DNA of 64,000 nucleotides from NCBI GenBank assembly GCA_024398875.1, contig JAKSIJ010000004.1:114629-178628 (forward strand). The letters run 5' to 3'. Positions 35,718 to 45,588 of the stretch are shown here, one piece after another. The notes beneath the pieces are model-generated. The model did not search any database, was not told the origin of the DNA, and was given only the letters and a program-made list of their open reading frames with translations. Position 1 is the stretch's first letter; each line of letters begins with the position of its first letter. The stretch is from Fibrobacter sp. GTDB taxonomy: Bacteria; Fibrobacterota; Fibrobacteria; Fibrobacterales; Fibrobacteraceae. A program made the position numbers and the translations under genes.

Positions 35718-36989
35718 ATGGAAGTTTTGGAAAAACTTCGGATTTTGTCGGCGGCGGCCAAGTATGATGTTTCCTGCTCTAGCAGCGGTTCCAAGCGCTG
35801 CATGCCACCGGGTGGGTTGGGTGATGCCTGCTCTGCGGGCATTTGCCACACCTGGGCGGCTGATGGCCGGTGCATATCTCTCCTGAAGATTCTTCTCACC
35901 AACGCCTGCAAGTACGATTGCGCCTACTGCATCAATCGCCGGAGCAATGACGTCCCTCGCGCCACTTTCACACCTAAGGAGGTCATCGACCTCACTATGG
36001 AATTCTACCGCCGGAACTACATTGAGGGCCTTTTCCTCAGTTCCGCCGTCATTCGGGACCCGGATTACACCATGGAGATGCTGATTAGGGTGGCGAAGGA
36101 ACTGCGGACCGTTCATCGGTTTGGCGGTTACATCCACTTGAAGGCAATTCCTGGCGCCTCGGAGCGGCTTCTTTTTGAGGCGGGGCTGTATGCGGACAGG
36201 AGCAGCGTGAATATCGAGGTGCCCTCGGACAAATCCCTGCAATATCTGGCGCCGGAGAAGAATTTCGCCTCTGTCTACAAGCCCATGAATTTTTTTGCGG
36301 AACGGAAGCTTGAATATAAGGCGACGGCCCGAAAGTCCCACTATACACCGCAGTTTTTACCTGCTGGCCAAAGCACCCAGATGATTGTGGGCGCTTCCGG
36401 CGAAACAGATTTGGAAATTCTCGGGCTTTCCTCGGGCTTTTACAAGAATCAGGGCCTCAAGCGTGTCTACTTTTCGGGCTATGTGCCGCTTAATGCAGAC
36501 AAGCGCCTCCCGGTTCTCACCACCAAGCCGCCTCTGGCTCGGGAGCACCGCCTGTATCAGGCGGATTGGCTCATGCGGTTCTACAACTTCGAGTACAATG
36601 AAATTCTGGACGAGGCCCACCCCAATCTGGATTTGGAACTGGACCCGAAAATAGGGTGGGCCCTTCGCCATCCAGAAATGTTCCCCATCGACATCCAGAC
36701 GGCGGATTACGAGATGATACTTCGGGTGCCTGGGATTGGTGTGAAGTCTGCGAAGCTCATTGTGAGCGGTCGGCGTTACGGCAAAATCCGGCTGGAGAAC
36801 CTGAAGAAGATGGGGGTGGTTCTGAAACGGGCCAAATACTTCATCTATCATCCGGATGTGCCGGCGTTCATGCGGCGGTTTTATCCAGAGCAGGTGAGGG
36901 CTCGGCTGTTGCCGCAGCCGAAAGAAGTGCAACTGGATTTGTTCAGCCCGCCGCCGTCGCTGTCATTGCCTGCACTGACATATAATTAA
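35718..36989 (+). CDS. Putative DNA modification/repair radical SAM protein
   Basis: The 423-aa protein matches the radical SAM family linked to uracil-DNA-glycosylase-like proteins (TIGR03916 type). The SAM cluster motif is C64-x3-C68-x2-C71 (NACKYDCAYC). Extra cysteines lie at 20, 28, 38 and 43 in a conserved N-terminal block. The C-terminal part has a helix-hairpin-helix DNA-binding motif (RVPGIGVKSAKLIVSGRR, about 335-352). It should bind DNA and carry out a radical reaction, but the substrate is unknown for the family. The next gene, at 37299, is the usual family partner. A TATATT element lies at 35676-35681. Confidence 0.85.
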   Translation: MEVLEKLRILSAAAKYDVSCSSSGSKRCMPPGGLGDACSAGICHTWAADGRCISLLKILLTNACKYDCAYCINRRSNDVPRATFTPKEVIDLTMEFYRRNYIEGLFLSSAVIRDPDYTMEMLIRVAKELRTVHRFGGYIHLKAIPGASERLLFEAGLYADRSSVNIEVPSDKSLQYLAPEKNFASVYKPMNFFAERKLEYKATARKSHYTPQFLPAGQSTQMIVGASGETDLEILGLSSGFYKNQGLKRVYFSGYVPLNADKRLPVLTTKPPLAREHRLYQADWLMRFYNFEYNEILDEAHPNLDLELDPKIGWALRHPEMFPIDIQTADYEMILRVPGIGVKSAKLIVSGRRYGKIRLENLKKMGVVLKRAKYFIYHPDVPAFMRRFYPEQVRARLLPQPKEVQLDLFSPPPSLSLPALTYN

Positions 36990-37298
36990 TTATGAGGTAT
37001 GAAGTATGAATTACGAGAGATTAATTAAAAATTTAAAATTAAAAATGCAAAATTATGTTTCAAAAAATTGAAATTTTGAAAGCCATTTGTGAAATGTATT
37101 CGTTTTTCAGTGCGGCGCAAAAAATATTTATGAAGTAACTGGTTGATGTATTTTTGAATTGTGAATTGTGAATTATGAATTATATCTGGCGATGTCTTGC
37201 GTCGGAAACTTAATTATGAATTTTGAATTGTGAATTTTGAATTATATCTGGCGATGTCTTGCGCCGGAAACTTAATTATGAATTTTGAATTGTGAATT
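36990..37298 (+). repeat. Heptamer-rich intergenic region with two tandem 62-bp units
   Basis: The region after the radical SAM gene is extremely AT-rich and built of 7-nt units such as TATGAAG, TATGAAT, TTGAATT and GTGAATT. Two 62-bp units (37177-37238 and 37239-37300) each contain GAATTATATCTGGCGATGTC followed by a G+C block (TTGCGTCGG or TTGCGCCGG) and heptamers. No other gene is seen. The start codon of the next gene falls at the end of the second unit. Confidence 0.85.
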
Positions 37299-38072
37299 AT
37301 GAATTCCAAATTGTGCATTTCTTACGACTCTACTTTTGATGGCTTTCTCAGCGTCATTTTCGAAATTTACTCCCAGCATCTGGACGTGGGGGATTTTTTG
37401 CCGGATAGGGAAGGCTCGCGCCCGATGGACATGTTCCTCCAGCCATTTCGGGTGGAAACCCGTGAGGAATCTGCCAACCGGGTTCGCCGTTCTATCGTGA
37501 ACCGGGCCAGCGGGGAGGTGCTTGGCCTTCTGGAGGCGGCCCTACTCTCTGAGGAACCGGGCACGGAAATGAAGATTTTCGCCTACCTCCGGAAGCTTTT
37601 CTCTGGTGAGGACCCCGATTTCGGGAAGAATCCCGCCTCTATGGAGATGCTTCCGCTTTATAAGCTGGCCCAGTCCGTCCGGCGTGAAGCGGGGAACATG
37701 CTGGGCATGGTCCGATTCTCCAAAGGGCCCGACGACTTCTATATTGCCCAAATCGAGCCGAAATACGACATTTTGATGCTGATGGAGGCCCATTTCCGGC
37801 GCCGTTTTGCCACAGCGAAGTGGATTATTTACGATGCAAAACGGAAATATGGCCTTTTTCATGAGAAAAACGGCATTTCTCAGGTGGTGACCCTCCCGAA
37901 TCCGGAGGTTTTGACTCAAAAGCTCTCACCCGACTCCTGGACGGAACTTTGGAAGGTCTTCTACGACTCAATCGCCATTAAGGAACGCGAAAACGCAAAA
38001 CTTCTCCGCCAATGCCTCCCGGAGCGGTATTGGAAATACCTTCCAGAGCGAAATCGGGCCCTTTTGTGGTGA
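37299..38072 (+). CDS. Probable DNA metabolism protein (TIGR03915/DUF4130-like)
   Basis: The 257-aa protein has the opening YDSTFDGFLSVIFEIY block that marks the family commonly paired with the radical SAM/DNA-repair protein. Many relatives are fused to a uracil-DNA-glycosylase domain; this one is too short to carry it. The block IYDAKRKYGLFHEKN and the C-terminal RYWKYLPERN are also present. The start may be ATG 37299, inside the heptamer repeat, or TTG 37311; there is no good ribosome binding site for either. It is expected to act with the radical SAM protein on DNA, but the reaction is unknown. Confidence 0.75.
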   Translation: MNSKLCISYDSTFDGFLSVIFEIYSQHLDVGDFLPDREGSRPMDMFLQPFRVETREESANRVRRSIVNRASGEVLGLLEAALLSEEPGTEMKIFAYLRKLFSGEDPDFGKNPASMEMLPLYKLAQSVRREAGNMLGMVRFSKGPDDFYIAQIEPKYDILMLMEAHFRRRFATAKWIIYDAKRKYGLFHEKNGISQVVTLPNPEVLTQKLSPDSWTELWKVFYDSIAIKERENAKLLRQCLPERYWKYLPERNRALLW

Positions 38073-38162
38073 TTTTCCGCACATTATCCCCTTTTTTTGC
38101 ATTGTGAGCAAATTTTTTCAAAATTTTACCCTTTTTAGGTTCCTTTTTGTTGATTTTCCTTG

Positions 38163-38170
38163 TATATTCA
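38163..38170 (+). promoter_or_regulatory. TATATTCA -10-like element upstream of the V-type ATPase operon
   Basis: TATATT at 38163-38168 lies in a 245-bp AT-rich gap with no gene. The transcript would have a leader of about 145 nt before atpE. Confidence 0.4.
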
Positions 38171-38317
38171 ATTCAGCGTTTTTATATAAAATTCGCCATT
38201 TTTGTGTGTTGTGTTGTGAAATTCTGGACAAATTCGTTGAACTCTCGGCACGCACAGAAAAAGGTGTTTTGTTTGCGCTAGATTTTTGAATTTGAGATAA
38301 AATCGGAGAATTACATT

Positions 38318-38917
38318 ATGGCAGAAGATTTGAAGTCCCTAATGGACCGCATTCAAAAGGATGCTTGCGACAAGGCAGAAACTGAGGCCGCCGCAATCGT
38401 CGCCAAGGCAAAGGAAAAGGCTGCTGAAATTGTGGCCGCTGCAGAAGCAGAAGCAAAGGCGAAGCTGGAAAAGGCCGACAAGGATGCCGAAGCTTTCACC
38501 GAACGCAGTGAACGCACCTTGGAACAGTCCGCTCGTGATCTTCTCCTCACCGTAGGCAAGAACCTGGAAAAGATGATTCTGGATGTTCTTTCCCTCCAGG
38601 TGGAAAAAGCTCTTTCTGAAGATACCATCAAGCAGATGCTTCTCTCCCTCGCCAAGGGCTATACTTCTGATGTGGCTGTGGCTTTTTCTGAAGCCGATGC
38701 CAAGAAGCTCAGCAGCTTTGTGGTTGGCGAATTTGCCAAGCAGGTCCAGGGTGGCGTCACCGTGGAAAGCGAAACCGGTATCAAGTTCGGCTTCCGCGTG
38801 AAGCTGGATGGTGGCAAGGTCAGCCACGAATTTACCAAGGAAGCCATGGCCGAGGCTCTCTCCGCCATTCTCCGCCCACAGATTGCTAAAGTGGTGAGTG
38901 CCGCTGCCAAGGCATAA
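38318..38917 (+). CDS. atpE: V/A-type ATPase subunit E
   Basis: The 199-aa protein has the usual E-subunit plan: a long Ala/Glu/Lys-rich N-terminal helix (about residues 1-85) that forms the peripheral stalk, and a C-terminal globular part that binds the A/B head. It opens an eight-gene operon in the order E, DUF2764, A, B, D, I, K, K, the arrangement seen in Chlamydiae, spirochaetes and Bacteroidetes. ATCGGAGAA lies upstream of the ATG. Confidence 0.85.
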   Translation: MAEDLKSLMDRIQKDACDKAETEAAAIVAKAKEKAAEIVAAAEAEAKAKLEKADKDAEAFTERSERTLEQSARDLLLTVGKNLEKMILDVLSLQVEKALSEDTIKQMLLSLAKGYTSDVAVAFSEADAKKLSSFVVGEFAKQVQGGVTVESETGIKFGFRVKLDGGKVSHEFTKEAMAEALSAILRPQIAKVVSAAAKA

Positions 38918-38932
38918 TTATTCGAGCGTAGA

Positions 38933-39469
38933 ATGAGTAACGCAGTCTATATACTGTCGTCTTTGCCGATGCTCCAGTTTGGGGATGTTCCGCCTCTCAG
39001 TTTGGCGGAGTTCCGTTCCCGTTGTGGCTCGGTATTGAACGAAGAGGAATTGCAGGCTCTTGATGCCCTCTTGAGTGGGGAGGAGAGCGACAATCCCTAT
39101 GTGCAGGCTTACCAGTCCCGTGATAACCAGATGAAGAACGTTTCCGGCAAGCTCCGCGCCCAGGCGTGGGGGCCCGATGTTCGTTTCACGGAAAAGCCCT
39201 ATGTGGGCTATGACGTCACTTTCGCAAAGATGGTTGCGGATGCCTTCAACAAGGCAGACCCTCTGGAAAAGGAACAGGATATTGACAAGGCCCGTTTTTG
39301 GCTGGCCGATTCCCTTGCCAGTGTGGACGATGCTACCATGGGTAGCGTCTTCGCCTATGCCATCAAACTTCAAATCTGCGAGCGTTGGGCCCGCCTCAAT
39401 AACGAGGCCGGCGATGCCGCAGTGATAAATGTTATTAATGCAAACGATCCTGCCTTTGGGCAGGTATGA
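38933..39469 (+). CDS. DUF2764 protein of the V-type ATPase operon
   Basis: The 178-aa protein has the opening VYILSSLPMLQFGDVPPLS that marks DUF2764 proteins, which are encoded in the second position of bacterial V-type ATPase operons of this kind. Its role is not established; the position suggests a stalk subunit, possibly replacing the missing C or F subunit. The gene ends just before atpA, with a GGAGG ribosome binding site (39472-39476) following the stop. Confidence 0.8.
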   Translation: MSNAVYILSSLPMLQFGDVPPLSLAEFRSRCGSVLNEEELQALDALLSGEESDNPYVQAYQSRDNQMKNVSGKLRAQAWGPDVRFTEKPYVGYDVTFAKMVADAFNKADPLEKEQDIDKARFWLADSLASVDDATMGSVFAYAIKLQICERWARLNNEAGDAAVINVINANDPAFGQV

Positions 39470-39486
39470 CCGGAGGTCCATTTTCA

Positions 39487-41229
39487 ATGGCTAGTATCGG
39501 AAAAATCACAGGCGTTAACGGCAACTTGATTCGTGTCAAGTTCGAAAGCGCTGTTTCTCAGAACGAAGTGGCTTATGCCAAGCTCCAGGATGGTGCCAAT
39601 ACCATTCCTCTGAAGAGCGAAGTTATTCGAATTCGCGGCGATTACGCAGAACTCCAGGTGTTCGAAGATACCACCGGCTTAAAGGCTGGGGACGAAGTGG
39701 AATTCACTGGCGAACTCCTTTCCGTGGAACTTGGACCGGGTCTTTTGACGCAAGTGTTTGATGGTCTTCAGAACCCGCTCCCGAAGCTGGCTGAAGAATG
39801 CGGATTCTTCTTACAGCGCGGTAAGTACCTGAAGGCTCTTCCCCGCGATAAGAAGTGGGCGTTTACTCCCGTTGCGAAGGCTGGCGATGTAGTTGTGGCT
39901 GGCGATACCTTGGGTACGGTTCCCGAGGGCGTTTTCACCCACCGCATCATGGTGCCTTTCAAGGCTCTCGGCAAGTGGACTGTGGAGTCTGTGGTTGCCG
40001 CTGGCGAACATGTGGTTGAAGATGTGGTGGCCGTCTTGAAGAATGCCGCTGGCGAAAAGCTGGATGTGAAGATGGTGCAGACCTGGCCTGTGAAGATGCC
40101 TATCAAGGCCTTCGAGGAACGCCTCCGCCCCTCTAAGCCGCTTACCATGCAACAGCGCATTATCGATACATTCTTCCCTGTGATGCAGGGCGGTACCTTC
40201 TGTACGCCGGGTCCCTTCGGTGCTGGCAAGACGGTGCTGCAACAGCTTATGAGCCGCTACGCCGACGTGGATATTGTGATTTTGGCCGCTTGCGGTGAAC
40301 GTGCCGGTGAAGTGGTGGAAACCCTTCGCGAATTTCCTGAGCTCATTGACCCTCGTACGGGCAAGTCCCTCATGGACCGTACCTTGATTATTTGTAACAC
40401 CTCTTCCATGCCTGTGGCTGCTCGTGAAGCTTCCGTTTATACGGGTGTGACCTTGGCTGAATATTACCGCCAGATGGGCCTCAACGTGCTCCTCTTGGCT
40501 GACTCTACTTCCCGTTGGGCTCAGGCTCTCCGTGAACAGAGCGGTCGTCTGGAAGAAATCCCCGGTGAAGAAGCATTCCCGGCCTACTTGGAGTCTGTGA
40601 TTGCCGCCTTCTATGAACGCGGTGGTGTGGTTCGCTTGAAGGATGGTAAGACTGGTTCCGTGACGATTTGCGGATCCGTTTCCCCTGCAGGTGGTAACTT
40701 TGAAGAACCGGTGACCCAGGCTACTTTGAAGGTGGTGGGCGCATTCCTCGGCCTTAGCCGTGAACGTTCTGACCAGCGCCGCTTCCCGGCCATCCATCCT
40801 CTGGATTCCTGGTCCAAGTATGAAGGCATCATCGACGTGAAGAAGGTGGAAGATGCCCGCAAGATTCTTGCCGGCGGTGTGGATGTGAACAACATGATGA
40901 AGGTGGTGGGTGAAGAAGGTACTTCCATCGAAGACTTCATTCTCTACCTCAAGTCTGAATATCTGGATGCCGTGTATCTGCAGCAGGATGCCTATCACGA
41001 AATTGATGCTGCCTGCTCCGCCGACCGCCAGAAGTATGTGTTCGACAAGGTTTACACCATCCTCAAGACTCCGATGACCTTTACCGAGAAGGATGCAGCT
41101 CGTAGCTTCTTCCTGAAGCTTACCCAGGCCACCAAGGACTGGAACCGCGTTGCCTTCGATTCTCAGGAATTCAAGGATCTCGAATCAAGTATTTTCGCTT
41201 CCGTTAAGGGGGTAACTGCTAATGCGTAA
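39487..41229 (+). CDS. atpA: V/A-type ATPase catalytic subunit A
   Basis: The 580-aa protein is the catalytic subunit that hydrolyses or makes ATP. The P-loop GPFGAGKT lies at 242-249. The GER block ([10 protein letters not shown]), the [15 protein letters not shown] segment and the large non-homologous region of A subunits (about 115-200) are present. I chose ATG 39487 (GGAGG 10 nt upstream, family N-terminus) over an in-frame ATG at 39466. The last eight bases overlap the start of atpB. Confidence 0.96.
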   Translation: MASIGKITGVNGNLIRVKFESAVSQNEVAYAKLQDGANTIPLKSEVIRIRGDYAELQVFEDTTGLKAGDEVEFTGELLSVELGPGLLTQVFDGLQNPLPKLAEECGFFLQRGKYLKALPRDKKWAFTPVAKAGDVVVAGDTLGTVPEGVFTHRIMVPFKALGKWTVESVVAAGEHVVEDVVAVLKNAAGEKLDVKMVQTWPVKMPIKAFEERLRPSKPLTMQQRIIDTFFPVMQGGTFCTPGPFGAGKTVLQQLMSRYADVDIVILAACGERAGEVVETLREFPELIDPRTGKSLMDRTLIICNTSSMPVAAREASVYTGVTLAEYYRQMGLNVLLLADSTSRWAQALREQSGRLEEIPGEEAFPAYLESVIAAFYERGGVVRLKDGKTGSVTICGSVSPAGGNFEEPVTQATLKVVGAFLGLSRERSDQRRFPAIHPLDSWSKYEGIIDVKKVEDARKILAGGVDVNNMMKVVGEEGTSIEDFILYLKSEYLDAVYLQQDAYHEIDAACSADRQKYVFDKVYTILKTPMTFTEKDAARSFFLKLTQATKDWNRVAFDSQEFKDLESSIFASVKGVTANA

Positions 41230-42523
41230 TGTGGCTTATCATCGTATTGAACGAATTGCCGGTTCTGTGATTACCCTTCGTGCCGAAGGCGTTGCAAACC
41301 AGGAACTGGCTCAGGTGACCAGTAGCTTTGGAACCTCTCTTGCTCGTGTTATCCGCATCGACGGCGACATGGTGGACCTGCAGGTTTTCGCTGGCGCCCG
41401 CGGTATTTCTACGGATTCCGAGGTCCGCTTCCTTGGCGAACCCATGAAGGTCGCTTATAGCGACTCCCTCCTCGGTCGTGTGTTTAACGGCGCAGGCAAG
41501 CCTCGCGATAACGGTCCTGAAGTGGATGGCGAGAAGATTGCCATCGGTGGCCCCTCCGTGAACCCCGCAAAGCGTATCATCCCGAAGACCATGGTGCGTA
41601 CGGGTATCCCCATGATTGACGTGTTCAACACGCTGGTGGTGTCCCAGAAGCTCCCGATTTTCTCCATCGCAGGTGAACCTTACAACGAACTTCTGGCCCG
41701 CATTGCTCTGCAGGCAGAAGTGGACGTGATTATCCTGGGTGGTATGGGCCTGAAGCACGATGACTACCTCTATTTGAAGGATTATCTGGAAAAGAACGGC
41801 GCCATGAGTCGTACCGTGATGTTCATGCACACTGCATCTGACCCTATTGTGGAAAGCTTGCTGGTGCCGGATGCATCCCTCGCTGTGGCGGAAAAGTTCG
41901 CTACCGATGGTAAGAACGTGCTGGTGCTCCTCACGGATATGACCAACTTCGCCGACGCCATGAAGGAAATCGCCATCACCATGGAACAGATTCCTTCCAA
42001 CCGTGGCTATCCTGGCGACCTTTACTCTCAGCTCGCTGCCCGTTATGAAAAGGCTGTGGACTTTGAAGGCTCCGGTTCCATCACCATTCTCGCCGTGACT
42101 ACCATGCCTGGCGACGACGTGACCCACCCGGTGCCCGACAACACGGGTTACATTACGGAAGGTCAGTTCTACCTGCGCAAGGGACGTATCGAACCCTTCG
42201 GTTCTCTGTCTCGTTTGAAGCAACAGGTGAATGGTAAGACCCGTAGCGACCACCGCACCATCATGAACACCATGATTCAGCTTTACGCTAGTTACAAGGA
42301 AACCCTGGAAAAACAGTCCATGGGCTTCACCATGAGTAACTGGGACCAGAAGTTGTTGAAGTACGGTGTCCGCTTCGAGAAGGAGATGATGGACCTTTCC
42401 GTGAACATTCCTCTGGAAAAAGCTTTGGATCTTGGCTGGACCATTCTTGCCGATTGTTTCGCACCGGAAGAAACGGGTATTCCCACCAAGATGATCAACG
42501 AGTATTGGCCCAAGAAGGGGTAA
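41222..42523 (+). CDS. atpB: V/A-type ATPase subunit B
   Basis: The 433-aa subunit B is the non-catalytic partner of A. It lacks a full P-loop, as expected, and carries the [10 protein letters not shown] and [12 protein letters not shown] blocks and the [16 protein letters not shown] segment. It alternates with A in the hexameric head. The start overlaps atpA by 8 bases, pointing to translational coupling. Confidence 0.95.
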   Translation: MRNVAYHRIERIAGSVITLRAEGVANQELAQVTSSFGTSLARVIRIDGDMVDLQVFAGARGISTDSEVRFLGEPMKVAYSDSLLGRVFNGAGKPRDNGPEVDGEKIAIGGPSVNPAKRIIPKTMVRTGIPMIDVFNTLVVSQKLPIFSIAGEPYNELLARIALQAEVDVIILGGMGLKHDDYLYLKDYLEKNGAMSRTVMFMHTASDPIVESLLVPDASLAVAEKFATDGKNVLVLLTDMTNFADAMKEIAITMEQIPSNRGYPGDLYSQLAARYEKAVDFEGSGSITILAVTTMPGDDVTHPVPDNTGYITEGQFYLRKGRIEPFGSLSRLKQQVNGKTRSDHRTIMNTMIQLYASYKETLEKQSMGFTMSNWDQKLLKYGVRFEKEMMDLSVNIPLEKALDLGWTILADCFAPEETGIPTKMINEYWPKKG

Positions 42524-42524
42524 T

Positions 42525-43148
42525 ATGGCGAAGATCAAGTTGACAAAAAACGCCCTCAAGGCGGAACGTGACGCACTGAAGCGCTACAAGCGCTACTTGC
42601 CCACGCTGCAGCTGAAGAAACAGCAGCTGCAGATGGAGATGCGTACGCTCCAGGAGAGGGTGCTCGCCAAACGGGCCGAGGAAGACGCTCTCCGCAAGAG
42701 GATGGCTTCCTGGATTTCCCTGTTTGCAGAGCCTATCGAATGGTCCAAATACCTGTCGGTGAAAGAAGTCCGGCAGGGCGAGGGCAATATCGCCGGTGTG
42801 AAAATCCCGACGTATGCCGGCGTGGACTTCAATATTTCTATCCCGGATTTCTTTACGACTCCGGTTTGGCTGGATGACGGTATTCGCGCCCTCCAGCAGC
42901 TGATTTCTCTCCGCTTGGAACGCCGCGTTCTGGAACGTCAGTACGAGCTCCTTTCTCAGGAACTCCGCACCACGAGCCAGCGTGTGAACCTCTTCGAGAA
43001 GGTGAAAATTCCCGAGGCGAAGGAGAACATCCGCGTTATCAATATCTATCTGGGTGACCAGCAGACTTCCGGCGTGGCCCGCAGTAAGATGGCCAAGGGG
43101 AAGGCTACGGCCCGCGTTGCAGCTGAGACTGCAGGGGAGGCCGCATGA
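42525..43148 (+). CDS. atpD: V/A-type ATPase subunit D
   Basis: The 207-aa protein is the central rotor shaft. It starts with the family block KLTKNALKAERDALKRYKRYLPTLQ and has long N- and C-terminal helices suited to a coiled coil. It begins one base after atpB and overlaps atpI by 4 bases (ATGA). Confidence 0.92.
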   Translation: MAKIKLTKNALKAERDALKRYKRYLPTLQLKKQQLQMEMRTLQERVLAKRAEEDALRKRMASWISLFAEPIEWSKYLSVKEVRQGEGNIAGVKIPTYAGVDFNISIPDFFTTPVWLDDGIRALQQLISLRLERRVLERQYELLSQELRTTSQRVNLFEKVKIPEAKENIRVINIYLGDQQTSGVARSKMAKGKATARVAAETAGEAA

Positions 43149-45073
43149 TTACTCCGATGAAGAAAGTGACGGTTCTTGCTACGGCTGCTTCCAAGGCTCA
43201 GATGCTGGAAGCCCTCCGCAGCATGGGAATCATGCATTTGACACCTCTCAGCACTGCCGCTACCGCAGGTCTCAATTCTGCAAAGAACGAAAAGACCAAG
43301 GTGGAGAAGGCTCTGGAAGCCATTCCGGATAAACTTCCGAAGAATGTGGCTCCTGCAGAACCGGGCATGAGTGGGGAGGCTCTGGTTGAAGAAGTGCAGA
43401 AGCTCCTTGCCGAAAAGAAGGATGCGGAAGCCAACTTCGCCCAGTCCACTGAAGAACTGGCAGAATACCAGGGCTTTGGCAATTTTGACCCGGAACAGGC
43501 GGCCGCCTTGGAAAAGCAGGGCGTGTTTGTGCGGCTCTATATGGCCGACACCCGCAAGGTTCCTTTTGAAGTGAAGGGTGATTCTGCTTTCCAGGAACGC
43601 TTTGGCTTTGTGGAAAGTGAGGATTGCATTGCCGTCTTCAGCAAGAATGCTCCTGCAGAGGTCTCGGGCAACTTTACGGAACTTCCCATTCCGCCCCGCT
43701 CTATTCAGGCCATGCGCGACATGCAGGCGGAATCTCGTGCGACTCTTGCCCGTGTGGAAAACCGCCTCGCGGCGCTTTCCGGCGTGAAGGCGGAAGTCCT
43801 CCGCCGCTTGGACGAGGTTTCCGAAGCCTACAACTTCGAAGAGGCTGCCGCAGGGACTCTGGATTCCAAGAGCGTTTGCGCCATTCAGGGCTACTGCCCC
43901 GCAAATCGCCTGGGCGAACTTCAGAATTCTGCAAAGGAAAACGGTTGGGGCCTCCTGGCTGACGACCCCACGGAAGACGACAATGTGCCGACCCTTCTCA
44001 CATATAACAAGCTCTCGAAGCCCATGCAGTTCCTCTACGATATCATCGGAATTGCGCCGGGCTACCGCGAAGTGGATGTGAGTAGCGTGTTCCTCTGCTT
44101 CTTCAGTATTTTCTTCGCCATGATTGTGGGCGATACGGCTTACGGACTTCTGTTCCTCGCCATTGCCCTCTTTGCGCGGAAGAAAATGCCCAAGGCAAGC
44201 AGCGCAGGGTTCCATTTCATTTATTTGATGAGTGGTGCCACCATCGTGTGGGGCATTATCAATGCGAGCTTCCTCGGGCTCACTCCGGAACTTGCCGGCT
44301 GGAGCTACTATGTGGATATCGCGAACTACAACTGGCTCCCGGAACCCATCCGGAACGCTATGTACTGGATTCGCAGTTCCGCTCCTATGGATCCTGCCCG
44401 CTTTGAGGCCTACAAGCAGTTCTGCGAAGGCATTACGCTTCTTCCGGATACGTTTGTCCCGAAGGCTGCAGGTGCTTCCCAGATGCAGCACATCCAGTTG
44501 TTCTGCTTCTGCATTGCAGTGGTTCACTTGACCATTGCGCACTTGTGGAATGTGGTGGTCCGCTTCAAGCAGAAGAGCTCTACGGCTCTTGCCCAGGTGG
44601 GCTGGCTTATGGGTTGCTGGGTCATGTTCTTCCTTGCTTGCCAGATGGTGCTTGGCATTCCCATGCCGAGTTTCGTCATCCCGGTATTCATTGTGGAAGC
44701 CGTGCTCCTGGTGCTCTTCACCGTGCCTGTGAAACGTCTCAAACAAGATTTCATCAGCATCCCCATGCTGGTTTTGGATGTCGTGAACAGCTTTACCGAT
44801 GTCATCAGTTATATCCGTCTCTTTGCAGTGGGTATGTCTGGTGCCGCTATTGCTGAAGCATTCAATGGCATGCTCTCTCCGCTGTTCGGCTCTGCCGTCG
44901 GCATTGCAGGGGCCGCCATTCTACTTCTCTTCGTACATGGATTGAATATCGCTCTCGCCGTCATGGGTGTGGCTGTTCATGCCGTACGTCTTAACACACT
45001 TGAATTTTCTAACGGCTTGGGTTTGGAGTGGAGCGGTTTTGCATTCACCCCATTCGCCAAGAAAAAAGCTTAA
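43145..45073 (+). CDS. atpI: V/A-type ATPase subunit I (a-subunit)
   Basis: The 642-aa membrane subunit has a cytoplasmic N-terminal half (about residues 1-300) rich in helices and a C-terminal half with about seven to eight membrane helices. It provides the ion half-channels. The segment DVISYIRLFAVGMSGAAIA contains the essential Arg that faces the K-ring glutamate. HGLNIALAVMGVAVHAVRLNTLEF is the conserved ending. It overlaps atpD by 4 bases. Confidence 0.93.
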   Translation: MITPMKKVTVLATAASKAQMLEALRSMGIMHLTPLSTAATAGLNSAKNEKTKVEKALEAIPDKLPKNVAPAEPGMSGEALVEEVQKLLAEKKDAEANFAQSTEELAEYQGFGNFDPEQAAALEKQGVFVRLYMADTRKVPFEVKGDSAFQERFGFVESEDCIAVFSKNAPAEVSGNFTELPIPPRSIQAMRDMQAESRATLARVENRLAALSGVKAEVLRRLDEVSEAYNFEEAAAGTLDSKSVCAIQGYCPANRLGELQNSAKENGWGLLADDPTEDDNVPTLLTYNKLSKPMQFLYDIIGIAPGYREVDVSSVFLCFFSIFFAMIVGDTAYGLLFLAIALFARKKMPKASSAGFHFIYLMSGATIVWGIINASFLGLTPELAGWSYYVDIANYNWLPEPIRNAMYWIRSSAPMDPARFEAYKQFCEGITLLPDTFVPKAAGASQMQHIQLFCFCIAVVHLTIAHLWNVVVRFKQKSSTALAQVGWLMGCWVMFFLACQMVLGIPMPSFVIPVFIVEAVLLVLFTVPVKRLKQDFISIPMLVLDVVNSFTDVISYIRLFAVGMSGAAIAEAFNGMLSPLFGSAVGIAGAAILLLFVHGLNIALAVMGVAVHAVRLNTLEFSNGLGLEWSGFAFTPFAKKKA

Positions 45074-45113
45074 ACCAAGGGACTCGAATCCCACTAAAAA
45101 AGAGGATAATAAA

Positions 45114-45569
45114 ATGGATCAACAAACAATGGTGACTCTCGCAAAGATGGGCGCAGCTGCCGCCCTCGGCATTGGCGCTATGGGCTCTGCCCTTGGTTGC
45201 GGTACTGCAGGTATGTCTGCAATTACCATGTGGAAAAAGGCTTACGCGCAGGGCAAGAGCGCCCTCTTCACGCTCCTCGTGTTCGTGGGTGCTCCTATTT
45301 CCCAGACCATTTACGGCATGCTTCTCATGAACTTCATCTTGAGCGCTGCAGCTGCTGAAGGCTTCACCAACTGGGGCGGCTGCCTCGGCGCTGGTATCTT
45401 TGGCGGTATGGGCCTTATGGCTTCTGCCTGGTATCAGGGCAAGTCCGCTGCTGTGGCTTGCGATGCTCTCGGAGAAACCGGCAAGGGCATGGTGAACTAC
45501 CTCATGGTTCTCGGTATTGTGGAAACCGTGGCTCTGTTCGTTCTCGTGTTCTCCATGATGGTGCTTTAA
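45114..45569 (+). CDS. atpK: V/A-type ATPase membrane rotor subunit K, copy 1
   Basis: The 151-aa proteolipid has four membrane helices (two hairpins). The ion-carrying residue is E137 in the last helix (GIVETVAL). By alignment to Enterococcus hirae NtpK (ligands T64, Q65, Q110, E139) it keeps a full Na+-type set: S63, Q64 (PISQTIYG), Q108 (WYQGKSAA) and E137. AGAGGA lies upstream of the ATG. Confidence 0.93.
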   Translation: MDQQTMVTLAKMGAAAALGIGAMGSALGCGTAGMSAITMWKKAYAQGKSALFTLLVFVGAPISQTIYGMLLMNFILSAAAAEGFTNWGGCLGAGIFGGMGLMASAWYQGKSAAVACDALGETGKGMVNYLMVLGIVETVALFVLVFSMMVL

Positions 45570-45588
45570 TCCTAAAAGGAGCATTGTA

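Noticed and set aside
36990..37300. Possible CRISPR array
   Set aside because: Only two 62-bp tandem units without unique spacers between identical repeats, and no cas genes.
39811..42559. Long minus-strand frames opposite the V-ATPase A and B genes
   Set aside because: Same cause: strong codon bias in atpA and atpB leaves the opposite frame open; His-rich nonsense composition.
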